A program made the translations under genes and the position numbers. Positions 57,603 to 64,000 of a stretch of DNA of 64,000 nucleotides are shown in pieces (position 1 is the stretch's first letter; every line of letters starts with the position of its first letter). The stretch covers positions 47,720 through 111,719 of the forward strand of contig JAVBPT010000005.1 in NCBI GenBank assembly GCA_031549455.1, given 5' to 3'. The stretch comes from JAVBPT01 sp031549455. GTDB lineage: Bacteria; Bacillota; Clostridia; Lachnospirales; JAKSVV01. The notes beneath the pieces were generated by a model that was not told where the DNA came from, ran no database searches, and saw only the letters and a program-made list of their open reading frames with translations.

Positions 57603-58751
57603 ATGAAAAGGTTTGGTTTTTTGGTCCTATTTATAGCATTCATCAGTTTTTCAGTCTTTTTTATTGTGGACCGGTATGGGTTTAATACAAAACAGCTGAT
57701 CTATGAAAAAACGATCGATGAGTACAACTATGATCTCTCGGATGAGTACATTATTTTTAGCAACGATGTGGTGCTAAGAGTAAACAAACAAGGCGTACAA
57801 GCTTTTCGGATCACGCCCACTTCTAGCAAAAGTATTTTATGGAAACAGGATTACTCTATCCTGATCCCGTGTCTGGTTCAGCAAAAAGATCTTCTGGTGG
57901 TGTTCGATAAGCTGGGCTACTCGGCCTATGTTTTCAATGACAAGGGTAAGGTGTATGAGGCGAAGACCACGATGCCGATCTACAGCGTGACCATCAACGA
58001 TCAAGGCTATATCGCGGTTCTTCAAAAGCAGGACCGAAAAAGTGAGATCACGGTTTTCGATCATGATGGACAAAAGCTTCTTTCTCACGTATCGTATCAA
58101 GAAAACGAGGGAATCCCGATCGAGCTTGCCATATCACCGGATAGTAGAACACTGGCAGCCTCCTTCATCGACATGACACAGAACATCATTCTCTCAAAGA
58201 TTGTGTTCTTTGAGATTGACAACAAGGATTTAAAAGACAACCTATACGCGACCTATGAATATTCAAATAGTATTGTGACCTATTTAAAATATTTGAATAA
58301 AGACGACATTATTGGTATAGGAGATAATAAACTCATTCACATTAACCTGTTCAACAATGAACAGAGAGAGTTTGAAATTGAGGATCAGATCAAAAATGTT
58401 TACCTGGGATTTGACGCTTGCATTCTGATCTTAAGCAATAAAAAGGCCAATACACTCACAGAAGAAAACACATACTTGATGTATTATAATAACCGGTTTA
58501 AGCTGACCAAGGAAAGAATCATCTATAGTGAGATCGAAAACATGGATACCAATGGAAACACCATCGTGCTTGGAAAGGGAAGCAATTACTTTGCTTACGG
58601 TGCCAATGCCGCACTGAAGTGGAAGTTTTCATTCCCTGAAGATGTAAGACAGGTGATCCCATTTAATAAGCAAAACATTGCGCTGGTTGTGAGCAACAAG
58701 AGCATTGATATTTATAAAATACAAACGTCAAATATGATTGTAAAAAATTAG
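57603..58751 (+). CDS. Membrane-anchored beta-propeller-like protein (DUF5711-like)
   Basis: A 382-residue protein. An N-terminal transmembrane helix (about residues 4-24) is followed by an extracytoplasmic region of repeated short beta strands. Segments such as VVFDKLGYSAYVFNDKGKVY and AISPDSRTLAASFIDMTQN have the look of WD- or PQQ-like blades. Similar proteins placed directly before cvpA are known in Clostridia under the DUF5711 label; this match is recalled, not searched. Function is unknown. Fourteen bases separate its stop from cvpA, suggesting one transcript with smc and ftsY. Confidence 0.65.
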   Translation: MKRFGFLVLFIAFISFSVFFIVDRYGFNTKQLIYEKTIDEYNYDLSDEYIIFSNDVVLRVNKQGVQAFRITPTSSKSILWKQDYSILIPCLVQQKDLLVVFDKLGYSAYVFNDKGKVYEAKTTMPIYSVTINDQGYIAVLQKQDRKSEITVFDHDGQKLLSHVSYQENEGIPIELAISPDSRTLAASFIDMTQNIILSKIVFFEIDNKDLKDNLYATYEYSNSIVTYLKYLNKDDIIGIGDNKLIHINLFNNEQREFEIEDQIKNVYLGFDACILILSNKKANTLTEENTYLMYYNNRFKLTKERIIYSEIENMDTNGNTIVLGKGSNYFAYGANAALKWKFSFPEDVRQVIPFNKQNIALVVSNKSIDIYKIQTSNMIVKN

Positions 58752-58765
58752 AAAGGTGAGGAACT

Positions 58766-59482
58766 ATGAGAATTCATTGGATAGATTTGTTTCTACTAAT
58801 CATGATCTTACTCAATTGCTTGATTTGTTACAAAAGAGGCATGCTGCTATCAATCTATAAAGCGGTCTCTTTTATTCTGACCATCTGGCTAGCCTGGATG
58901 TTACACCCGGTTGTAAAGGGCTTCATCATTAAGTACACAAGACTTCTTGATATTATAAAAGATAAGATTGCCCCTATGTTACAACGGATTCTGGTGGAAC
59001 AAGCTGTAACGCCGGAAGAGGTAATGGCCACAGAACAGACCCAGACCAGCTTCGTGGAGGGATTAAACATTCCCTCTCTGTTTAAAAACAGCATTATGGA
59101 AGAGATCAAAACCAGGGTGACAGAAAGCTTTACAGAGTTTTGCGACTTCGTTGCGAAGAACATCGCAGAGATTTGCGTGAGCATTATTGCCATCCTTTTT
59201 GTCATCATTCTGGTGACCATTATTCTAGGAACGCTAAAGGGCGTGCTCAAATTTATCTCGGATATTCCGGTGATCGGATTTGTGAACAAGGTGCTTGGAA
59301 TCGTATTTGGATTCATCATTGGCATCATGCAAATCTGGCTAGTCTACTGTATCCTGATTTTATTTTCAACCAGCAAGCTACTTGAGCCCGTGTTCCATTC
59401 CATCCAGTCGTCTACGGTGGCGAAATATCTTTATGAAAATAATGTGATCTACTTTGCGATATTAAGAGTGTTTGGGAAATAA
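58766..59482 (+). CDS. CvpA-family membrane protein
   Basis: A 238-residue protein with four hydrophobic segments. The first pair (IDLFLLIMILLNCLICYKRG and SIYKAVSFILTIWLAWML) precedes a soluble loop; the second pair has the CvpA-like VLGIVFGFIIGIMQIWLVY. CvpA proteins are membrane proteins linked to colicin V production in E. coli and to surface stress elsewhere; the clostridial role is unknown. AAAGGTGAGG precedes the ATG. It is 16 bases upstream of smc. Confidence 0.8.
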   Translation: MRIHWIDLFLLIMILLNCLICYKRGMLLSIYKAVSFILTIWLAWMLHPVVKGFIIKYTRLLDIIKDKIAPMLQRILVEQAVTPEEVMATEQTQTSFVEGLNIPSLFKNSIMEEIKTRVTESFTEFCDFVAKNIAEICVSIIAILFVIILVTIILGTLKGVLKFISDIPVIGFVNKVLGIVFGFIIGIMQIWLVYCILILFSTSKLLEPVFHSIQSSTVAKYLYENNVIYFAILRVFGK

Positions 59483-59498
59483 GAAATAGGAGAAAAAG

Positions 59499-62400
59499 AT
59501 GTACTTAAAGAGAATAGAACTGAAAGGATTTAAGTCCTTTCCAGATAAGTTAGAGCTTGACTTTAAAGAAGGGATTACGACCATCGTTGGTCCCAATGGA
59601 AGCGGAAAGAGTAATATTGTGGATGCCATCCGCTGGGTTCTTGGGGAACAAAGCATCAAAACACTTCGTGGGAGTAAGAGCGAAGAGGTAATCTTTCAGG
59701 GCACAGAAAACACCAAACCCCTTGGGTTTGCAGAGGTATCCATTACACTAGATAATGAATCCAGAAGACTCAACACGGAGTTTAGCGAGGTCAAAATTAC
59801 TCGTTGCTTATATAGAACAGGGGAGAGCGAATACAAGATTAATGATGTGAACTGTCGGTTGAAAAACATCTATGATCTATTCCTCAATACCGGGATTGGG
59901 AAAGAGGGATACTCCATCATTGGACAAGGGAAAATTGATGAAATCTTAAGCGCAAAACCCAAGGATCGTAGAGGCTTTTTTGAGGAAGCCACGGGGATTA
60001 GTAAATCCAGGTTGGATTTAACCGAAACCACAAAGAAACTCACAGAAGAAAGAGAAAATCTGGTTAGGGTCAATGATATTATTGGAGTCACTTTTGAACA
60101 ACTTGAACCGTTAAGACTTCAGTCTGAAAAGGCAAGTGTATTTTTGGAGTATAAGGAGGGCTTGAAAAGGTACGAGGTGAACCTTCATCTTTTAAATGTG
60201 GATAAGCTGGAACGCGAAAAGAATGCGGTCTTTGAAAAATATCATGCATGCGAGGCGGAATTAAAGAAAAAAGAGGAAGAGATGACCACCTTATCTGAAT
60301 CCAAGAGAAGCATGACTCAGGAAAGCCTCGAGCTCAGAACAAAACTGGAAACCACACAAAACGAACAAAGTCAAATGGATATGCGGCTCGAACAAAAAAA
60401 TAGTGAACGGACGGTGAGCCTTGAGAAGATTAGTAATCTAAAGCAAAACATTGAAAACAAAAAACGGGAGAAGGCAAAGTGGAGTGTTCAAATTGCCGAG
60501 AAGCAGGAACAGGTTGCACAAAACCGGGAAGCACTTTCAAAGAAAATGGGAGAGCTCAGTGATAAAACATCTCTTTGTGGTGAAAAAGAAGAAGTGTTCA
60601 TGAAGGTCAATGAGATCGTCCTTGCCAAAGAGGAAGAGGCAGAGAGGGTCAAGCAAGAGATTATTGACCAGATGAATGATACCTTTAACCTTAAAGCAGA
60701 GATTCAAAACATCAAAAACAACCTTGAAAACGCGGTGAGGGAAGAAGAGGGCATCGCCAGTAGGGAAGAAGAACAACGGGCAAAGATTGTAGACTATACA
60801 GCTCAAATGCAAGCGCTGGAAAAAGAAAAGCGCACACTGATCGAAAACTATGATCATGTAAAAGGAGAAAGTGAACTTCAAAAGAAAAAAATGGAGGAAC
60901 TTTCAGAAAGAAGAAAACAAACAGAAGAGACAGTTGCACGTTATGAAAGAGAGATGAGTGGAAAGGCCAATCGACTGGAGCTCTTAGAGACCATGGAGAA
61001 AAACTTAGAGGGGTATAATAAGGGCGTGAAGGAGATTATGCAGCTTCAAGAGTCGGGTGCACTATCTGGCATTTGTGGTGTGGTTGCAGAACTGATTCAG
61101 GTGGATGCACGGTATGAGATTGCGGTCAACACAGCTTTGGGAAGCCGGATTCAAAATATTGTGGTCAAGACGGATGAGGATGCAAAGTCCGCAGTGTGTT
61201 ATTTGAAACAGAATAAGTGCGGGAGAGCCACATTCATGCCACTCTCTGCAAACAATGTTGCTAGACAGATGGAGATAGAAAATCTGAAGAGAGAAACGGG
61301 CTTTGTTGGAATTGCAGCCGACCTCCTGCATGTAGAAGAACAATATAAAAAGATTATTGGTTCCCTAATCGGGAACGTTGTGGTATTTGAAAATATGGAT
61401 ACGGCAATTGCCTGTTCAAACCGATATCGCTATGGGTTTAGCATGGTGACATTATCGGGTGAACAGATCAATACCAATGGATCCCTAACAGGGGGAGAGT
61501 ATAAAAATCAGATCAATATTTTGGGACGAGCAAGGGAAATTGGGAACATCAAAGAGGAACTCACCCAATTTGAAACCGACACAGCCCTTTTGAGGGAAGA
61601 GATTGCAGGACTTGAACAAAAGGGGTTGGATTTAGCGACAGAGCTTAATATGACCCAAAAAGAGGTGGAAGAAAAATTTGTAAAACTTATTAAGTTAGAT
61701 GAAAAAATGGGTGCCATTCTGACCGAGCTTGAGCAAGAAAAAAGAGCGGACCATGACCAAGAAAATGATAAAAAAGAGCTTCAAAATCAAAAAACGCAGC
61801 TGATTAGACTAATCGAAGAAAAAGAGGTTGAGGTAACCGCTCTGGATGCCGCCATCGAGAGAAATAAAGCGAGGGTTTCGGAAATCAAAGAGGCCATTGC
61901 TTCTGAAAAAGAGGTGCGTGAAAAACAAAATGCGGACCTTATTAATCTACGTGTTCAAATCTCTTCTATTGAAAAAGACAAGCTTGTGTATGAGGCGGAG
62001 GCCAAGCGTTTAGAGGAAGAACATAAACAAGCGGGTCTTGAGGTTGCAGAAAATGAAAAGATGATGACGCTATATACCGGGGAAATAAGAGAGCTGGAAA
62101 ACAGAATTGAAGAGGTAAAAAGGGAAGAGATCAATCTAAAGCTAAATAGGGAAAAATTGAAACAGGAGATTTTAGACATCAAAAAGATTGAATCTGAGAT
62201 CAGAAGCCGGATGGAGGCCTTTGAGGAAACGCTTCAAGCGGGGTATAAAGACATTGAAAAGTTAAGGCTAGAGCTTTATAAGATTGAAAACACAAAGGAA
62301 CAATGTGAAATTAAGATTGAAAATATTTGTCAGAAGTTAATGGAAAGCTATGAACTCAAACTAGAAGTAGCCAGCTCGCTTCGGGATGAAGCCATCTCCT

Positions 62401-63086
62401 TTAACATGGCACAGACCAAATCAAGTGAATATAAACAAAAGATTGCAGAACTTGGTAACGTAAACGTGGATGCGATCTCGCAGCATGAGGAGCTGAAGAA
62501 CAAGTACGAATTCTTAACCAAACAGCGGGATGACATTGTGCAAGCGGAAGAGAAGCTAGAAAAGCTGATGAGTTATCTGATTGTTGAGATGAAAAAGATC
62601 TTTACCGAAAACATCGAGGCGATTAATCAGAAGTTTAATGCGGTATTTCATGAGCTCTTTGGGGGGGGCTATGCAAAGATTGAGCTGACCGACAAAGAAG
62701 ACGTCTTAGAGTCTGGGATTGATATTCTGGTAGTGCCACCAGGGAAGAAGGTGCAAAACCTCATGCTTTTATCCGGAGGGGAAAAGGCGCTGGTTGCAAT
62801 CTCACTTCTCTTTGGTATTCTAGAGCTCAAACCATCCCCGTTCTGTGTACTGGATGAGATTGAGGCGGCACTTGATGAAGCCAATATCACAAGGTTTGGA
62901 AAATACATCAGAAGACTATCAGGCGAAACGCAGTTTATTATCATTACACATAGAAGCGGAACCATGGAAATTGCAGACTACATGTATGGCATCACCATGG
63001 AAAGAGCAGGAATTTCCAAGGTGATATCTCTTGAACTAGGAAATACAGAGTACGCGAGTGATCATACGAGTGAAAGGGCAGGTTAA
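59499..63086 (+). CDS. smc: Chromosome segregation protein SMC
   Basis: A 1195-residue SMC of full length. The N-terminal head has Walker A in GPNGSGKSNIVDAI (residues 32-45). About 330 residues of coiled coil lead to the hinge (about residues 510-650; GICGVVAELIQVDARYEIAV). The returning coiled coil ends in the C-terminal head with the ABC signature LLSGGEKALVAISLLF and Walker B FCVLDEIEAALDEAN. With ScpA and ScpB it loads at parS and organises sister chromosomes. GGAGAAAAAG precedes the ATG. It is upstream of ftsY with a one-base overlap; the usual rnc upstream is replaced by cvpA. Confidence 0.96.
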   Translation: MYLKRIELKGFKSFPDKLELDFKEGITTIVGPNGSGKSNIVDAIRWVLGEQSIKTLRGSKSEEVIFQGTENTKPLGFAEVSITLDNESRRLNTEFSEVKITRCLYRTGESEYKINDVNCRLKNIYDLFLNTGIGKEGYSIIGQGKIDEILSAKPKDRRGFFEEATGISKSRLDLTETTKKLTEERENLVRVNDIIGVTFEQLEPLRLQSEKASVFLEYKEGLKRYEVNLHLLNVDKLEREKNAVFEKYHACEAELKKKEEEMTTLSESKRSMTQESLELRTKLETTQNEQSQMDMRLEQKNSERTVSLEKISNLKQNIENKKREKAKWSVQIAEKQEQVAQNREALSKKMGELSDKTSLCGEKEEVFMKVNEIVLAKEEEAERVKQEIIDQMNDTFNLKAEIQNIKNNLENAVREEEGIASREEEQRAKIVDYTAQMQALEKEKRTLIENYDHVKGESELQKKKMEELSERRKQTEETVARYEREMSGKANRLELLETMEKNLEGYNKGVKEIMQLQESGALSGICGVVAELIQVDARYEIAVNTALGSRIQNIVVKTDEDAKSAVCYLKQNKCGRATFMPLSANNVARQMEIENLKRETGFVGIAADLLHVEEQYKKIIGSLIGNVVVFENMDTAIACSNRYRYGFSMVTLSGEQINTNGSLTGGEYKNQINILGRAREIGNIKEELTQFETDTALLREEIAGLEQKGLDLATELNMTQKEVEEKFVKLIKLDEKMGAILTELEQEKRADHDQENDKKELQNQKTQLIRLIEEKEVEVTALDAAIERNKARVSEIKEAIASEKEVREKQNADLINLRVQISSIEKDKLVYEAEAKRLEEEHKQAGLEVAENEKMMTLYTGEIRELENRIEEVKREEINLKLNREKLKQEILDIKKIESEIRSRMEAFEETLQAGYKDIEKLRLELYKIENTKEQCEIKIENICQKLMESYELKLEVASSLRDEAISFNMAQTKSSEYKQKIAELGNVNVDAISQHEELKNKYEFLTKQRDDIVQAEEKLEKLMSYLIVEMKKIFTENIEAINQKFNAVFHELFGGGYAKIELTDKEDVLESGIDILVVPPGKKVQNLMLLSGGEKALVAISLLFGILELKPSPFCVLDEIEAALDEANITRFGKYIRRLSGETQFIIITHRSGTMEIADYMYGITMERAGISKVISLELGNTEYASDHTSERAG

Positions 63087-63997
63087 TGGGATTATTTGAT
63101 AAAATCAAACATGGGTTTTCAAAGACAAAGGAGGAACTAAAAAAGAAGTTGGATGATGTGGTCAACTCCTTTTTAGAGATCAGTGATGAATTTTTTGATG
63201 AACTTGAGGAGGCGCTGATCGCATCCGATATGGGGGTATCCACCGTGATGGATATGATGGAAAGACTGAAAGCAAGAAGTGAGAAGGAAAATATTAAAAA
63301 CCCCAACCAGGTGATTGGACTATTAAAGGAAGAGATCCAAAACACCATGAGGTCAGAAGATGAGGGAAATGAAGATGAGAAGAAGATTCTGATTGTGATG
63401 GGTGTCAATGGAGTGGGTAAAACAACCAGCATTGGGAAGCTTGCAAACCTTTATAAAGCAAAAGGGAAAAAAGTGATGCTGGTGGCAGCAGATACCTTTA
63501 GAGCGGCAGCGATTGATCAGCTTGGGGTTTGGGCAGACAGGGTAAAGGTGGAAATGGTGAAGCAGAAAGAGGGAGCAGACCCAGCGAGCGTGGTATTTGA
63601 TGGCATCCTTGCCGCGAAGGCGAGAGGGGTTGACGTGCTGATCTGCGATACCGCTGGAAGATTGCATAACAAGGTGAATCTGATGAAGGAACTTGAGAAG
63701 ATCATGAAGATTGCAAAAACCAATGCAGAGGGGTATCGAATAGAGGTGTTGCTGGTACTAGACGCAACCACGGGTCAGAATGCGGTGGAACAGGCCAGAA
63801 GTTTTAGTAGTGTGACGCAGATCGATGGCATTATTTTAACCAAGCTGGATAGTAGCGCAAAGGGTGGCATCGTGGTATCCATTAAAAAGGAGTTAAATAT
63901 CCCGGTTCGGTTTGTGGGCGTGGGAGAAAAGATAGAGGATTTAGAAGTATTTGAAGAAAAAATGTTTGCAGAAGCCATCTTTGAGAGAGTAGAGTAA
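63086..63997 (+). CDS. ftsY: Signal recognition particle receptor FtsY
   Basis: A 303-residue FtsY with N, G and insertion-box domains. The N domain helices begin MGLFDKIKHGFSKTKEE. The GTPase has G1 GVNGVGKTTSIGKL (about residue 110), G2/I-box AADTFRAAAIDQL, G3 DTAGR and G4 TKLD. It docks SRP-ribosome complexes at the membrane. The short acidic-free N-terminus is typical of Gram-positives. The ATG shares its A with the TAA of smc, so translation is coupled. The stop falls three bases before the window end. Confidence 0.96.
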   Translation: MGLFDKIKHGFSKTKEELKKKLDDVVNSFLEISDEFFDELEEALIASDMGVSTVMDMMERLKARSEKENIKNPNQVIGLLKEEIQNTMRSEDEGNEDEKKILIVMGVNGVGKTTSIGKLANLYKAKGKKVMLVAADTFRAAAIDQLGVWADRVKVEMVKQKEGADPASVVFDGILAAKARGVDVLICDTAGRLHNKVNLMKELEKIMKIAKTNAEGYRIEVLLVLDATTGQNAVEQARSFSSVTQIDGIILTKLDSSAKGGIVVSIKKELNIPVRFVGVGEKIEDLEVFEEKMFAEAIFERVE

Positions 63998-64000
63998 AAG

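Overview
The window is a chromosomal stretch from a low-GC Gram-positive bacterium, most likely class Clostridia (Bacillota). Evidence: Bacillota-type rplU-prp-rpmA with an N-terminally extended L27, YlbJ, a double-domain ThyX-type protein, a clostridial 2[4Fe-4S] ferredoxin, AdhE, several S-layer-homology (SLH) proteins, and near-universal strong GGAGG ribosome binding sites. The cell is probably anaerobic, flagellated and S-layer-covered. Sporulation is possible (YlbJ, a LysM/GH18 hydrolase) but not proven by this window.

Layout. 1-3.3 kb: msrA (partial, minus) diverges from two overlapping flavoprotein genes. 3.3-6.4 kb: a small membrane protein, an AT-rich transglutaminase-like gene and a MORN-repeat protein. 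6.5-11 kb: rsmD and a coiled-coil protein, convergent with ylbJ, then a SHOCT-like protein, a small SLH protein and a tandem ThyX-type protein. 11-12.5 kb: a 1.2-kb gap with one 57-aa membrane ORF, then a 64-aa ORF. 12.6-17.4 kb: a 1613-aa exported surface protein. 17.5-24 kb: recD2; argS with a 34-aa acidic cysteine-cluster ORF behind it; ligA and a small ORF. 24-36.9 kb: an O-antigen-ligase-like membrane protein, a PEGA-domain protein, phosphoglucomutase, HD-GYP, then a dense run relA, dtd, hit, yvyF-like, uvrC, nadK and a basic-tailed unknown.

37-42 kb (minus): tsaD, a membrane-anchored unknown and rnz; then a small membrane protein, a VirD4/TraG-type coupling ATPase with no conjugation genes nearby, and its small membrane neighbour. 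42-49.5 kb (minus): flagellin, a lipoprotein, a LysM-GH18-SLH hydrolase and adhE. 49.5-51.8 kb: two tiny plus-strand ORFs, then rsmE, rpmA, prp and rplU (minus) behind a textbook promoter and a probable L21 leader. 51.9-55.6 kb is accessory: a beta-helix protein, two decayed gene remnants, an S51 peptidase and an APH-fold kinase. 55.6-64 kb: an SLH protein, ferredoxin, a DUF5711-like protein, cvpA, smc and ftsY.

Most of the window is housekeeping (DNA repair, translation, stringent response, tRNA and rRNA modification). The unusual material is the orphan coupling ATPase, the tandem ThyX protein, a set of very short well-initiated ORFs missed by ordinary length cut-offs, a predicted leaderless gene, terminator hairpins overlapping stop codons, and the decayed accessory patch. 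No CRISPR array, tRNA, rRNA, insertion sequence or prophage was seen.
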